Assembly (NCBI RefSeq): GCF_009649955.1
Contig: NZ_CP045875.1
Coordinates: 496,001-560,000 of the forward strand
DNA from: Heliorestis convoluta
GTDB taxonomy: Bacteria > Bacillota > Desulfitobacteriia > Heliobacteriales > Heliobacteriaceae
Length of the DNA: 64,000 bases
Direction of reading: 5' to 3'
Translations under genes and position numbers: made by a program
Notes under the pieces: generated by a model
What the model saw: only the letters and a program-made list of their open reading frames with translations
What the model was told of the DNA's origin: nothing
Database searches by the model: none
Part shown: positions 19,292 through 32,017 of the stretch, piece by piece
How the letters are laid out: the number at the start of each line of letters is the position of its first letter
Position numbering within the stretch: position 1 is the first letter of the stretch

Positions 19292-20754
19292 TTGGACAAG
19301 GCACAGAGAAAAGGATGGCTCTATGGCCTGGGCATCCTACTTAGTCTCTTCTTTCTTGTCATGCCGCTGTCTCAAGCTAGAGCAGAAACAGTAGACGTTC
19401 CTACAGTTCGAGTACTCATCGATCAACCTGTAACAGTAGAAATTAAAATTGCTTCAGGTCGATACGGATTAATCGATGAGCAGACGGGAATGCCTATCGA
19501 TTATCAGCCTACGCAAGGGGACTGGCGGATTACCGCCGTTGGACGAGCTCTTCAGATAACTTCGGGAGGGCAAGCACTGCCACGTACATACAGCGGACCG
19601 ATTTACCTACATGGAATCGCCGGTACAGAGAATATATTGGAGATAAACGGTAAAAAATACCGAGGAAACCTGCGAATCTATCCTCCGCAAGCAGTAGACC
19701 AAAGAGGGTTGGTCTTGATTAATGATCTTGATCTCGAATCCTATCTCTATGGCGTCGTCGGTCCCGAAATGGGCTTCGGTGCACCTCAAGAAGCGCTAAA
19801 AGCACAGGCTGTTGTATCTCGCAGCTATGCTTTGTATCACTTGACGATCCGACAACGAAGCAACAGTCTTTTTGATCTACGGGCAGACACAAGCAGCCAA
19901 GTCTATCGAGGTATTGAAGGCGAAAGAGATCATATTCGACAAGTCGTCGATGATACGAGAGGACAAGTCCTTCATTATGATGGCAGGGTGATTGAAGCAG
20001 TTTATCACTCTAACGCAGGTGGTAAAACAGAAAGTGCTCAATTTGTATGGAATGAAAGCAGGCCCTATCTAGAAGGCGTGACTTCGCCAGATGATGCTTA
20101 TGCAGAAGAACTTAGTACAGCCACCGCTGCGGCCTATCGTTGGCGCAAAACCATTACAGCACAGGAAATTACAGAGCGAGCGCAATCGATTACAGGTCGC
20201 GATATTGGAACAGTAAAAGCAATCAGAATTGCCGAGAAAAGCCCCACAGGTCGGGTCATTCGCCTTGAAGTCGTTGGCTCTAAAGAGACGATAACAGTGG
20301 ATAAGCTTCTCGTTCGAGCTCTGGTAAACACACCGTCTACACTTTTTACAGTCGCTAGCGCCGTAACAAGTACAGAAAACACAATTGTAGGCAAACCCAC
20401 TGGCAACAGCACGATTACAGTACTAGCAGCCGACGAAAGCCCACGGGCTTACACAATCAAAGAAGCCTCTGTCTTCGCCATGGGTGCTGACCTTATACCT
20501 CGACAAGTCGATGCAGCCAAGGAGCTTTTTATACTCAGCCAAGGTGGCTTGAACCAATCTAGTACCATAGAGATTCGTCCCGGTGATACCTTTACATTGC
20601 AAGGCCATGGTTATGGTCATGGTGTAGGCATGAGCCAATGGGGCGCTATGGGAATGTCTATCAAAGGAAAAACATATAAAGAAATCGTTGAACATTATTA
20701 TGGCGGCAGTCAGAGAAATGGCCGACTTCAAATCGTAGGAGACTGGGGAACCTG

Positions 20755-20755
<1 letters not shown>
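19292..20755 (+). CDS. SpoIID/LytB-domain protein
   Basis: A secreted or membrane-anchored 487-residue protein with an N-terminal hydrophobic signal (about 8-26). The SpoIID domain includes [31 protein letters not shown] and [12 protein letters not shown], and the C-terminus has [18 protein letters not shown] with the catalytic-type acid and glycines. SpoIID is the lytic transglycosylase that remodels peptidoglycan during engulfment. This may be SpoIID itself or a vegetative LytB-type relative: no spoIIIA or murAA neighbour is present. The start is TTG 19292 with AAAGGGTGA 7 nt upstream. It overlaps queA by one base. Confidence 0.9.
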
Positions 20756-22925
<2,170 letters not shown>

Positions 22926-22994
22926 GCGAATAGATAAGGATGCATAAAAGTCTCAATGAAAAGTTTTCAATGAAGAAAGGGAGGTTTTTTTCTC

Positions 22995-23252
22995 ATGGAG
23001 CAAGGTTGGTTTCTAGTATATATGGTGGCACTTTTTGCCCTTTTTTACTTTGTCGCCATAAGACCACAGATGAAAGCTCAAAAAGCCCATAAAGAACTGG
23101 TGTCAAGCCTCAAAGTAAGCAATAAAGTCGTGACTGCAGGCGGTCTGCATGGAACACTTACTTTTGTGGGTGAAGAAACTGTGATGATGGAAATCTCAGA
23201 AGGCGTCAATATAGAAGTTACCAAAACGGCCATCATTAAAAAAGCAGACTAA
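22995..23252 (+). CDS. yajC: Preprotein translocase accessory subunit YajC
   Basis: An 85-residue single-pass membrane protein associated with SecDF. The N-terminal helix (about 5-22) ends in FYFVAIRPQMKAQK-type sequence, followed by the small conserved domain SLKVSNKVVTAGGLHGTLTFV. AAAGGGAGG precedes the ATG. It lies 69 bp after tgt, the usual position in Firmicutes; secDF is 1.3 kb downstream, separated by a Spo0E-like gene and an HD-domain gene. Confidence 0.94.
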   Translation: MEQGWFLVYMVALFALFYFVAIRPQMKAQKAHKELVSSLKVSNKVVTAGGLHGTLTFVGEETVMMEISEGVNIEVTKTAIIKKAD

Positions 23253-23448
23253 TAACAACCTACGTTTCCAGAAAACCATTAGAACCCTAAGATAACAAAA
23301 AAATACAAAAAAGTTACCTATTGAGGCAGGAAATTGGAAATTTTAGTCGAAACATTTATGGTAACAACTTGGAACTTTTTGTATTTTGATGTTTTTTGTC
23401 ATTTTACTAGACAAAGACAAAAAGCTTGTCTTAGGGGGAATGTGGAAA

Positions 23449-23658
23449 ATGGATAGTCAATTGTTATTGCGTCGAATTCAGAGGAAACGGAAAGAACTAG
23501 AGCGTCTAGCCGGTAGAAAAGGAACTGATAAATTAACGACAGGCCTTATTTACCGTAAATCCTGTGAACTTGACGTACTAATCGTGCAATATATGAAGGA
23601 AAATCGACAATTAGAATTAGATTTTCCCGATTATTATCCTGTGCCGCTGGGAAGATAG
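23449..23658 (+). CDS. Spo0E-like aspartyl-phosphate phosphatase
   Basis: A 69-residue protein of the Spo0E family, which dephosphorylates Spo0A~P and thereby delays sporulation. Two helices are predicted: LLLRRIQRKRKELERLAG and, after a short turn, IYRKSCELDVLIVQYMKEN. The second carries the SxELDxLIxxY signature with its catalytic aspartate. Start ATG 23449, with AGGGGG 10 nt upstream; upstream in-frame ATGs are less well placed. Monocistronic: its own terminator follows. A one-mismatch Spo0A box (AGTCGAA) lies upstream near 23348, too weak to rely on. Confidence 0.8.
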   Translation: MDSQLLLRRIQRKRKELERLAGRKGTDKLTTGLIYRKSCELDVLIVQYMKENRQLELDFPDYYPVPLGR

Positions 23659-23678
23659 ATCTCAGCGGCTTTTTTTTA
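23643..23678 (+). terminator. Intrinsic terminator of the Spo0E-like gene
   Basis: GCCGCTG and CAGCGGC enclose the stop codon and are followed by eight T residues. Confidence 0.88.
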
Positions 23679-23732
23679 TATTTTTTTGCTGCCAACAATC
23701 TTACAAGAGATGAAAGGACAGATTATAATCCA

Positions 23733-24395
23733 ATGACCAAGTCAATCACTTTCGAACAAGTGCGAGACCATGCTGAAGTAAGAGCCTATATCGAAGCAGC
23801 TGATTTACATTTAAGTGCAATGGGATTTACCGAACACGGATTGCGCCACGCTGCCTTAGTAAGCAAAAATGCCGGTGCCATTTTACAACACTTCGGCTAT
23901 GATCAAAAAGAGATTGAGCTCGCTCGCATTGCTGGCTTTATGCACGACATCGGCAACAGCGTAAGTCGTGAGAGTCATGGTCAAATTGGAGCTGTGCTTT
24001 CTCGTTTAATTCTAAAAGAACTTGGCGCTGATTACGCCGACATTGCTACAATCATGGCTGCCATCGGCAACCATGATGAATCAGTTGGTCACATTGTCAA
24101 CGCGCCTTGCGCTGCTCTTGTATTGGCCGATAAAGGCGATGTGCACTTCAAAAGAGTACGAGAAAAAGACAAAGCAACTTTTGATATTCATGACCGTGTC
24201 AACTACGCTGTTCGTGAGTCTACCTTAGAAATGGGTAACAACACCCTTTCTCTGGTGTTAAAAATAGACTCTGAAATAAGTCCTCTTATGGATTACTTTG
24301 AAATCTTTTTGCCTCGAATGGTATTAAGCCGTCGAGCTGCCAATTACCTTGGTGCAGAGTTTCATCTAATTATCAATGGTACGCAACTTTTGTAA
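23733..24395 (+). CDS. HD-domain phosphohydrolase
   Basis: A 220-residue metal-dependent phosphohydrolase of the HD superfamily. The metal-binding residues are visible in EHGLRHAALVSKNAG, GFMHDIGNSVSRESH and AAIGNHDES. The substrate cannot be told; cyclic dinucleotides and nucleotides are the usual possibilities. The SD before the ATG is weak and distant (AAAGGA). It sits between the Spo0E-like gene and secDF and is read separately from secDF, which has its own promoter. Confidence 0.88.
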   Translation: MTKSITFEQVRDHAEVRAYIEAADLHLSAMGFTEHGLRHAALVSKNAGAILQHFGYDQKEIELARIAGFMHDIGNSVSRESHGQIGAVLSRLILKELGADYADIATIMAAIGNHDESVGHIVNAPCAALVLADKGDVHFKRVREKDKATFDIHDRVNYAVRESTLEMGNNTLSLVLKIDSEISPLMDYFEIFLPRMVLSRRAANYLGAEFHLIINGTQLL

Positions 24396-24423
24396 TTAAT
24401 CCCTATAGACCCTCTACTTTCGT

Positions 24424-24453
24424 TTGACAAGATTTGTGGAGAAAGAGTATAAT
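24424..24453 (+). promoter_or_regulatory. Promoter of secDF
   Basis: Consensus TTGACA (24424-24429) and TATAAT (24448-24453), spacing 18 bp, about 80 bp before the secDF start. Confidence 0.8.
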
Positions 24454-24531
24454 TCGAGGTGACCTTATTACCTGTTAATGTGATACATTTTTTAAGCAAT
24501 AATAAAATAGGGCAAGGAGGCAGCTATCACT

Positions 24532-26661
24532 ATGAAAACACGCAATTTGTTGCAAATGATAGCTTTGCTCCTTCTGGTGGCCGTCTCAGCCGCTCTGAGT
24601 TATAACCCCATCCTGCAAGGGACCAAGTTGGGGTTAGACTTGCAGGGCGGCTTGCATGTTGTCTTGCAGGCTGTTGAAGGGCCTGAAGAAGGCGTCACCC
24701 AGCGGGAGATGGAACAGGTCAAAGCTATCATGGAGCAACGTATTAATGGCCTGGGTGTTGAGGAGCCACTGATTCAGATTCAAGGTCAAGATCGTCTTAT
24801 TATTGAATTAGCTGGCATTGATGATCCCGATCGTGCCATTGAATTAATTGGACGAACGGCCATGCTGACCTTCCGAACAGAAGCAGGCGAAGTGGTTGTT
24901 GAAGGACAAGACTTACGACAAGCTCGTGAACAGATTGTGCCTGGTGGAACAGAAGCAATTGTTACGTTAAGCTTTAATCCTGAAGGTACAAGAAAGTTTG
25001 CTGAGGCAACGAGAGCCAATCTCAATCGCACCATAGGCATCTATTTAGATGACGATCTTTTGCAAAACCCTGTTGTTAGAAGTGTGATTGTCAATGGTGA
25101 AGCGCAAATTACAGGCTATGAATCCTTAGAAGAAGCCCGCCGAATTGCTCTTCTTCTGAACTCTGGTGCATTGCCTGTCAAGCTTGATATGATCGAGAAG
25201 CGTACGGTAGGACCTTCTCTTGGTGCTGATAGTTTAAGTAAAAGCCAGTCTGCTGCTTTAATTGGCCTAGGTCTGGTTATTGCTTTCATGATTCTTTATT
25301 ACCGTGTCCCAGGATTTATCGCAACAGTTTCACTGGCTCTTTATGCGGTAATCGTCATGGGCATACTGGCCCTTTTAAACGCTACCTTAACGCTACCGGG
25401 CATCTTTGGTCTATTGCTTTCAGTCGGTATGGCCGTCGATGCGAACATTATTATTTATGAACGAATTAAAGAAGAGATCCGACAAGGAAAATCACTACGA
25501 GCTTCCATTGAAGGCGGATTTAATCGTGCTTTCCGTGCCATTTTAGACGCTAACGTAACAACACTGATCATTATCATTATTCTTTACTTCCTGACGAGTG
25601 GACTTATTCGTGGTTTTGCCATTACGCTTGGACTCGGTATCCTGGCGAGCATGTTCACAGCGATCACCTTTACAAGGTGGATGCTACGCTCTACGGCAGG
25701 GAGTGGACTTTTCAAAGATCTCAGGTACTACGGAGCGCAAGAAGGTCATCAGAACCTGGAGCGCTTTAGCCAGATTAACTTGATGGTAAAAAGAAAGACT
25801 TGGTATGGCTTTTCGGCACTTTTGATTGTTCCAGCTATTCTTTCTTTGTTGCTACAAGGTTTGAATTTTGGCATTGACTTTACAGGCGGCTCTATGATGC
25901 AAGTAAAGTTTGAAAGAGCTACTACAGTAGAAGAAGTCCGAACTGTCTTAGGTCAGCACGACTTGGCTACAGCAACGATCCAGGAATCGAATGACAATGA
26001 TTTCATTATTCGGACGAAAGTACTAGAACATGAAGAGAGAATAGAAGTTTTGAATTCCTTGCGAAGTCAGATCGCACCTCTAGAAGTACAGCGTGATGAA
26101 CTTGTTGGGCCTGTGATCGGAAAAGAATTGGCCATCAACGCGCTATTGGCTCTTGCAGCCGCGGCAGTCTTCATGATTGGCTATATCACGATACGCTTTG
26201 AATTCAAGTTTGCTGTTGCCGCCATATCGGCTCTTTTGCATGACGTGCTCATCGTCGTCGGTATCTTCTCTCTCTTCCAGATAGAAGTAACGACAGCTTT
26301 TGTAGCGGCCATCTTGACTGTAATCGGTTATTCTATCAACGATACGATTATTATCTTTGACCGCATCCGAGAAAACTATGGCAAGATGAAGAAGAAAGGC
26401 GATATTGAAGAAATGGTCAACCGCTCCCTCTGGGAGACCATGACTCGCTCTGTCAATACGGCCTTAACAGTCATCTTTGTACTGGTCGCCCTACTCTTCT
26501 GGGGTGGTGAGACGACAAAAGATCTGGCGCTGGCCATCTTAATTGGTGTTACCGTCGGTGTCTACTCCTCTATCTTCCATGCGAGCCCTATCTGGCTTGA
26601 TTTGAAGATCTGGGAAAAAGCACAACGACGCAAAAGAAATACAAATACAGAAGCCGCATAA
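24532..26661 (+). CDS. secDF: Fused protein translocase subunit SecDF
   Basis: An RND-type membrane protein that uses the proton gradient to pull secreted proteins through SecYEG. At 709 residues it carries both halves: SecD (residues ~1-400; LGLDLQGGLHVVL, then DxxxxYEriKEE-type ANIIIYERIKEE) and SecF (from ~415; LNFGIDFTGGSMMQVKF and YSINDTIIIFDRIREN). The fusion is like that of Bacillus, whereas many Clostridia have separate genes. AAGGAGG lies 11 nt before the ATG, with a consensus promoter upstream and a terminator behind, so it is monocistronic. Confidence 0.97.
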   Translation: MKTRNLLQMIALLLLVAVSAALSYNPILQGTKLGLDLQGGLHVVLQAVEGPEEGVTQREMEQVKAIMEQRINGLGVEEPLIQIQGQDRLIIELAGIDDPDRAIELIGRTAMLTFRTEAGEVVVEGQDLRQAREQIVPGGTEAIVTLSFNPEGTRKFAEATRANLNRTIGIYLDDDLLQNPVVRSVIVNGEAQITGYESLEEARRIALLLNSGALPVKLDMIEKRTVGPSLGADSLSKSQSAALIGLGLVIAFMILYYRVPGFIATVSLALYAVIVMGILALLNATLTLPGIFGLLLSVGMAVDANIIIYERIKEEIRQGKSLRASIEGGFNRAFRAILDANVTTLIIIIILYFLTSGLIRGFAITLGLGILASMFTAITFTRWMLRSTAGSGLFKDLRYYGAQEGHQNLERFSQINLMVKRKTWYGFSALLIVPAILSLLLQGLNFGIDFTGGSMMQVKFERATTVEEVRTVLGQHDLATATIQESNDNDFIIRTKVLEHEERIEVLNSLRSQIAPLEVQRDELVGPVIGKELAINALLALAAAAVFMIGYITIRFEFKFAVAAISALLHDVLIVVGIFSLFQIEVTTAFVAAILTVIGYSINDTIIIFDRIRENYGKMKKKGDIEEMVNRSLWETMTRSVNTALTVIFVLVALLFWGGETTKDLALAILIGVTVGVYSSIFHASPIWLDLKIWEKAQRRKRNTNTEAA

Positions 26662-26674
26662 GAACGGATACTTT

Positions 26675-26708
26675 AAAGCACTCTGACAATTCGGCAGAGT
26701 GCTTTTTC
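26675..26708 (+). terminator. Intrinsic terminator after secDF
   Basis: AAAGCACTCTG and CAGAGTGCTTT form an 11-bp stem followed by T residues. Confidence 0.92.
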
Positions 26709-26827
26709 TATACTTATCCTTTTCTATACTTATAATGTGATACAATAAATTGCTGTATCCCGATCAACGGCAAGGTACAAATTGCATAGAAGTATATGAC
26801 CTAGCAAAAGATGGAACAATGGCTAAT

Positions 26828-26862
26828 AAAGAGCTTTTACTCGGATCCAAAGCTCTTTTTTC
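26828..26862 (+). terminator. Terminator-like hairpin in the relA leader
   Basis: AAAGAGCTTT and AAAGCTCTTT form a 10-bp stem with a T run, about 110 bp before relA. It could end an upstream RNA or act as an attenuator of relA. The rest of 26709-26970 shows no gene. Confidence 0.7.
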
Positions 26863-26970
26863 ACCAATACTGCAGGATTTCCAGCCCATAAAATAGAAAA
26901 AGTGAAAAGTTTTTTTCTTAAACAGGCATCGCAAGAAACATAGATAACCCTTGCGATGGGAGGTGAAAAG

Positions 26971-29187
26971 ATGCAGGCAACCCTGGAGCAAATTATCGAG
27001 CGCATAGAAAGCTACACCAACAAAGAGGCGGACTTACAGTTTATCCGCCGAGCCCACCAGTATGCTGAAGAAGCCCATACGGGACAGTTCCGGAAATCTG
27101 GGGAACCATACATCTTTCATCCCATGGCTGTGGCATATATACTGGCTGACTTAGAGCTAGACGTCCCTACCATTGCGGCAGGCCTTCTTCATGACGTTGT
27201 AGAAGATACACCCATAACACTAGAAGAATTGGAAAAGGAATTTGGTGCGGAAGTCGCATTGCTCGTCGACGGTGTTACGAAGCTTAGCCGTCTTGAGTTT
27301 CGTTCTAAGCAGGAGCAACAAGTTGAAAGTTTGCGCAAAATGTTCTTAGCCATGGCCAAAGATATTCGTGTTATTTTGATCAAGCTGGCCGATCGACTTC
27401 ATAATATGAGAACGCTTCGTCACCAGCGGCCAGAAAAACAGCGCGAGATTGCCGTTGAAACAATAGAACTTTTTGCACCACTGGCGAACCGGCTTGGTAT
27501 TTCAAGAATCAAGTGGGAATTAGAAGATCTATCCCTTCGATATTTAGAGCCTGAAACATATTACGATCTCGTGCAAAGAATTGCTGTGAAAAGGCAAGAG
27601 CGAGAAGCACGTATCAATGAAATTATCGCCATCTTACGAGAAAAGTTAGAAGATGTGGGCATAGAAGCAGATATCTCAGGTCGACCAAAGCATTTTTACT
27701 CCATTTACAAAAAGATGGTTAATCAAAAAAAAGACCTATCGGAAATTTACGATCTGATTGCTGTTCGTGTTACCGTAGATAACCTGAAAGATTGCTATGG
27801 AGCTCTGGGTATCATTCATACAATCTGGAAGCCCATTCCTATGCGTTTCAAAGACTACATTGCTACACCGAAAACGAACATGTATCAATCCCTTCATACA
27901 ACTTTACTTGGTCCTATGGGTGAGCCTTTTGAAGTGCAGATTCGCACCTGGGAAATGCATCGAACTGCTGAATATGGCATTGCTGCCCACTGGAAATACA
28001 AAGAAAAAAGCAAAGTCCAGGGCAGAAACTTTGAAGAAAAGCTAGCCTGGCTTCGACAATTGTTGGAGTGGCAGTCTGATCAAGGCGATCCCCAAAATTT
28101 TATGGAATCGCTAAAAATTGAATTTTTCTCGGACGCTGTTTTTGTATTTACACCAAAAGGCGATGTAGTTGAGTTACCGGCGGGCTCAACGCCTATTGAC
28201 TTCGCCTATCGTATTCACTCTAACGTAGGACATCGTTGTATGGGCTGTAAAGTCAATGGACGTATTGTGCCACTTGATTACAAGTTATCAACCGGTGAGA
28301 TTGTCGATATTCTCACAAAAACAACAGCAGGTCCTTCTAGAGATTGGCTTAACGTTGTTAAGACAGCAACCGCTCGCAACCGCATTCGTCAGTGGTTCAA
28401 AAAAGAAAAGCGCGAAGAATTTGTAGAACGGGGTAAAGAAGCGCTAGAACGAGAGATCAAAAAGCTTCACATTGATCTGGTCGAAGCGTTGAAAACAGAT
28501 CGACTCAATGAGATAGGCAAACGTTTTAACTTACAAGGTGCCGAAGACGTCTTTTTTGCCATTGGAGATGGCGCTCTTACGACCAATCAGGTTCTTATGC
28601 GCATTAAAGAAGAGCTGAAAAAAGAGAAAAAGTACGAAGAAAATATAGCACCTCCACCGGAAGTAAAGCCTTTCTCTGGTTTTGGGAAGCCTTCACAAGG
28701 TGTGCGTATGCGTGGTGTAGACAATGTACTAATCCGCTTTTCCCGTTGTTGCAACCCTTTACCCGGTGATGATATCGTTGGCTATATCACCAAAGGAAGA
28801 GGTGTGTCCATTCACCGCAGTGACTGCGTCAACTTGGTTCACATGCCACCGGAAGATAAAGAACGAATGGTAGAAGTCGCCTGGGACAAACAATCACCAA
28901 CAACCTATCAGGTTGAAATCGAAGTTACGGCCCTCGATCGAGAACGCCTAACGACCGATGTTATGCTTGCTGTTTCCGATTCTAAAACAACGATCAATTC
29001 TATTTACTCACGAGCTACAAAAAATAAAATGGCTTTGATCAATATGGTTGTTGAGATTAGAGACTTAGGTCATCTGAATTTCCTTTTTGAAAAAATCAGC
29101 AAGATCAAAGATGTGCTTGATGTTCGTCGTCTTACACCCGGTATAAGTAATAAACCGGAAAAAGGCAAAGGGCAGCTTTCGAGCTAG
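26971..29187 (+). CDS. relA: Bifunctional (p)ppGpp synthetase/hydrolase
   Basis: Makes and degrades the stringent-response alarmone. The 738-residue Rel protein has an intact HD hydrolase domain (FHPMAVAYILADL, GLLHDVVEDT), the synthetase domain (RPKHFYSIYKKM, YDLIAVRV, TPKTNMYQSLHTTLLGP), TGS (VFTPKGDVVELPAGSTPIDF), and C-terminal zinc-finger and ACT domains (RCCNPLPGDDIVGYITKG). The start is ATG 26971 with GGGAGGTG just upstream. Upstream apt and recJ, the usual neighbours, are absent. dtd follows 53 bp later. Confidence 0.97.
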   Translation: MQATLEQIIERIESYTNKEADLQFIRRAHQYAEEAHTGQFRKSGEPYIFHPMAVAYILADLELDVPTIAAGLLHDVVEDTPITLEELEKEFGAEVALLVDGVTKLSRLEFRSKQEQQVESLRKMFLAMAKDIRVILIKLADRLHNMRTLRHQRPEKQREIAVETIELFAPLANRLGISRIKWELEDLSLRYLEPETYYDLVQRIAVKRQEREARINEIIAILREKLEDVGIEADISGRPKHFYSIYKKMVNQKKDLSEIYDLIAVRVTVDNLKDCYGALGIIHTIWKPIPMRFKDYIATPKTNMYQSLHTTLLGPMGEPFEVQIRTWEMHRTAEYGIAAHWKYKEKSKVQGRNFEEKLAWLRQLLEWQSDQGDPQNFMESLKIEFFSDAVFVFTPKGDVVELPAGSTPIDFAYRIHSNVGHRCMGCKVNGRIVPLDYKLSTGEIVDILTKTTAGPSRDWLNVVKTATARNRIRQWFKKEKREEFVERGKEALEREIKKLHIDLVEALKTDRLNEIGKRFNLQGAEDVFFAIGDGALTTNQVLMRIKEELKKEKKYEENIAPPPEVKPFSGFGKPSQGVRMRGVDNVLIRFSRCCNPLPGDDIVGYITKGRGVSIHRSDCVNLVHMPPEDKERMVEVAWDKQSPTTYQVEIEVTALDRERLTTDVMLAVSDSKTTINSIYSRATKNKMALINMVVEIRDLGHLNFLFEKISKIKDVLDVRRLTPGISNKPEKGKGQLSS

Positions 29188-29240
29188 AGAACTTGGTAAT
29201 AAAAGATATAAACCTTAGGCATTATGCAAGGAGGAAAACC

Positions 29241-29690
29241 TTGAGAGCTGTTATCCAGAGAGTTACAGCCGGTCAAGTTACCGTAGACAAAGAAGTAATA
29301 GGCACCATTGAGAAAGGTCTTGTTGTCCTCCTGGCAGTCGGTCAAGAAGACAGTTCCGAAGATGTTCGTTATATGGCAGAAAAAATTGCCAATCTACGTA
29401 TTTTTGAAGACGAAGCTAGCAAAATGAATCGTTCGGTGATTGATGCAGAAGGAAAAATTCTTCTGGTTAGCCAATTCACTTTGTACGGCGATTGCCGCAA
29501 AGGTCGTCGTCCCAGTTTTATGGAAGCAGCCAGCCCTGATCAAGCCCTTGCTTTATTTGGACAAGTAAAAGAAAAGCTAGAAGCCTATGGTCTTACTGTT
29601 GAGACAGGCCGTTTTCAAGCCTCTATGGTCGTCCAACTTAGCAATGACGGCCCTGTTACGATGCTGTTAGACTCCAAGAAAACTTTTTAG
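29241..29690 (+). CDS. dtd: D-aminoacyl-tRNA deacylase
   Basis: Hydrolyses D-amino acids mischarged on tRNA. The 149-residue protein begins MRAVIQRVTAGQVTVDKEVI and has LLVSQFTLYGDCRKGRRPSF, the catalytic SQFTLYG loop, and the C-terminal NDGPVTMLLDS that carries the conserved Gly-Pro. Start TTG 29241, with AAGGAGG 6 nt upstream. Its place after relA is the common Firmicutes arrangement. Confidence 0.97.
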   Translation: MRAVIQRVTAGQVTVDKEVIGTIEKGLVVLLAVGQEDSSEDVRYMAEKIANLRIFEDEASKMNRSVIDAEGKILLVSQFTLYGDCRKGRRPSFMEAASPDQALALFGQVKEKLEAYGLTVETGRFQASMVVQLSNDGPVTMLLDSKKTF

Positions 29691-29804
29691 ATCCTTTGAT
29701 ATCGATATCCATGAAAGATAGGATAGCAATGATAGGCGAAATGATATCAAGATATGGAGCTTCCAAAATGAGGGGAAAGCAAAAGAAGGAGGTTTCTCAT
29801 ACCT

Positions 29805-30431
29805 ATGATTATAAAGACACTTGAAACAGGCATGCTCGGTGCTAACTGTTATCTTGTCGTTTGTCCAGAAACAGGGCAGGGCGCAATTATCGATCCTGGC
29901 GATGAAGCAGAAAAAATTATGCAACTGGTGCAAAAGGAAAAAGCCCAAGTTGTAGCCATCATTAACACCCATGGCCATGGTGACCACATTGGTGCCAACG
30001 GTGGCGTTCAAAAGGCTACCCAAGCTCCGATTCTCTGTCACGCCGATGAGGCGGCAATGCTCACTTCAGCAGCGAAAAATCTTTCTCAATATTTTACGCA
30101 ACCCATCGTTAGCCCCGCTCCAGAACGGTTGCTTCAAGATGGCGATACTATTTCCGTAGGAAATCTTACTCTAGAAGTGCTACACACACCAGGTCATACT
30201 GTGGGTGGCATCTGTCTGAAAGGGCCTAGCGTTGTTTTTACAGGCGATACCTTATTCTCTGGCTCTATCGGAAGGACCGACTTCCCCAATGGATCGTACA
30301 GTACCTTAATCCAATCAATTCAAGAAAAGCTCCTAACATTGCCTGATCAGACTGTCGTCTACCCAGGTCATGGCCCTGCATCGACCATAGAAAGAGAGCG
30401 TAGAGAAAATCCATTTTTAATGGGAGGGTAA
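29805..30431 (+). CDS. Metallo-beta-lactamase-fold hydrolase (glyoxalase II-like)
   Basis: A 208-residue MBL-fold hydrolase. The dinuclear metal site is seen in NTHGHGDHIGANG (HxHxDH), LHTPGHTVGGIC, FTGDTLFSGSIGRTDFPNG and VYPGHGPAST. It resembles YcbL-type stand-alone enzymes rather than full-length glyoxalase II; the substrate is unproven. AAGGAGG precedes the ATG by about 12 nt. hemZ follows after 3 bp, so the two are cotranscribed. Confidence 0.92.
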   Translation: MIIKTLETGMLGANCYLVVCPETGQGAIIDPGDEAEKIMQLVQKEKAQVVAIINTHGHGDHIGANGGVQKATQAPILCHADEAAMLTSAAKNLSQYFTQPIVSPAPERLLQDGDTISVGNLTLEVLHTPGHTVGGICLKGPSVVFTGDTLFSGSIGRTDFPNGSYSTLIQSIQEKLLTLPDQTVVYPGHGPASTIERERRENPFLMGG

Positions 30432-30434
30432 GGA

Positions 30435-32015
30435 ATGGACGTGCACTTGCGGGGGGTACCGAGCCGTTACGGGATAACCTTGCAAGAGATCCTATGGCTG
30501 TTCTTCCCAGAAGGACAAATCAAAGCAGAAGCAGATCAAGAGCCCTCCATTAGAGAAAATAAAAAAACAGAAGAAAAAGAGTCTTCTAAAGTAACAAAAG
30601 AAGTCGAAGAAGCCTCGATTGAAATTACCTATTGTCAAGAAGAAAAGCAGTTCCTGGTAGAATGTCGATTTGTAAAAGCAGGCCGAGAGGGAAGGGGCCA
30701 AGCGAGTACGTCCTATAGCAATACAACAGGCCCAACCAATGGGTCTTGTCGAAAAGAACCTATCCCTATTGATGAAAACCTTCGCCGGCGACTTACCAAG
30801 CTTGCCTTGTTACGAAGCCTAGAATCCTATACAGGAAGACCGGCCAATCCTTGGGGAACCCTAACAGGGGTAAGACCAACCAAAATTGTGCACCGCAGTC
30901 TTGACAAAGGCCATCCCATCAACGCCATCTATGAAGAATTAGAAAGCGATTATGCAGTGAGTCAAGAAAAGTCTCAATTGCTCGTAGAAGTTGCTCAACG
31001 ACAACGCCCTTTTTTCTTAACAAAGCCACAGGAATTTCATAAAGTAAGTGTGTATATTGGCATTCCTTTTTGCCCGACTCGTTGCCTTTACTGCTCTTTT
31101 CCCAGTTATGATCTGAAGCGATACGGTGCTTGGATAGTCCCTGTTATGACAGCTTTACAACAAGAAATTGTAGACCTAGGGAAAATATTAAAAGCAAAGG
31201 GGCAGGAAGTTCAGACCATCTACATTGGTGGCGGAACGCCAACTGCTTTATCAGCAACACAGCTTGATGGACTTCTGCAAGGGGTCGTAGAACACATCTA
31301 CTCTTCTCAGACTGTTGAATTCACTGTAGAAGGTGGGCGACCTGATACGCTCGATCGAGAGAAAATGAAAATCATGCGTAATCATGGTGTCAATCGCTTG
31401 AGCATCAATCCGCAGTCTATGAACAACGATACATTACGTCGTATTGGTCGTTGCCACTGTGCAGCCGACGTAATTGAAATGGTTAATTTAGCTCGTGACA
31501 TCGGTTTTCCGATTATCAACATGGATCTCATTCTCGGTCTGCCTGGTGAAACAGTCGCCTCGGTAGAGCGCACCATGAATCGAATCGGCTGGCTCAAGCC
31601 TGAAAATGTGACCATTCATACAATGGCTTTCAAAAGAGCGTCTCGCCTCACAACGGAGAAAGAACAATGGAATTTGCCACCTGTTGATGAAGTAACAGCC
31701 ATGCTCGCTTTAGCCCAGCGAAAAGCAAGCGCCAAAGGGCTCAAGCCCTATTACCTGTACCGACAAAAAAGAATCCTTGCCAACCTCGAAAACATCGGCT
31801 ATGCTATCTCCGGCAAGGAATGCATTTACAACATCCAGGTTATGGAAGAGAGGCAAACCATTTGGGGACTTGGCGTTGGTGCTTCTACCAAAATTATTGA
31901 ACCGCCGGAAGGTAGGGTGCTTCAAAGCTGGCATAACCCCAAAGATCCTCAAAACTATGTGGAGCGTATAGACGAAATCATCGAACGCAAAAGTAACAAA
32001 GTGGAGGGAATCTAG
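30435..32015 (+). CDS. hemZ: Oxygen-independent coproporphyrinogen III dehydrogenase HemZ (radical SAM)
   Basis: A 526-residue radical-SAM enzyme of the HemZ subfamily of HemN-like proteins. The N-terminal domain ends in [16 protein letters not shown], a HemZ hallmark; the cluster motif is [16 protein letters not shown], followed by [11 protein letters not shown] and [11 protein letters not shown]. Residues ~38-60 are a Glu/Lys-rich low-complexity insert. HemZ is thought to act in anaerobic haem or tetrapyrrole synthesis, but its exact reaction is less sure than that of HemN. It is tightly packed between the MBL-fold gene and hisS (2-3 bp gaps). Confidence 0.93.
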   Translation: MDVHLRGVPSRYGITLQEILWLFFPEGQIKAEADQEPSIRENKKTEEKESSKVTKEVEEASIEITYCQEEKQFLVECRFVKAGREGRGQASTSYSNTTGPTNGSCRKEPIPIDENLRRRLTKLALLRSLESYTGRPANPWGTLTGVRPTKIVHRSLDKGHPINAIYEELESDYAVSQEKSQLLVEVAQRQRPFFLTKPQEFHKVSVYIGIPFCPTRCLYCSFPSYDLKRYGAWIVPVMTALQQEIVDLGKILKAKGQEVQTIYIGGGTPTALSATQLDGLLQGVVEHIYSSQTVEFTVEGGRPDTLDREKMKIMRNHGVNRLSINPQSMNNDTLRRIGRCHCAADVIEMVNLARDIGFPIINMDLILGLPGETVASVERTMNRIGWLKPENVTIHTMAFKRASRLTTEKEQWNLPPVDEVTAMLALAQRKASAKGLKPYYLYRQKRILANLENIGYAISGKECIYNIQVMEERQTIWGLGVGASTKIIEPPEGRVLQSWHNPKDPQNYVERIDEIIERKSNKVEGI

Positions 32016-32017
32016 AC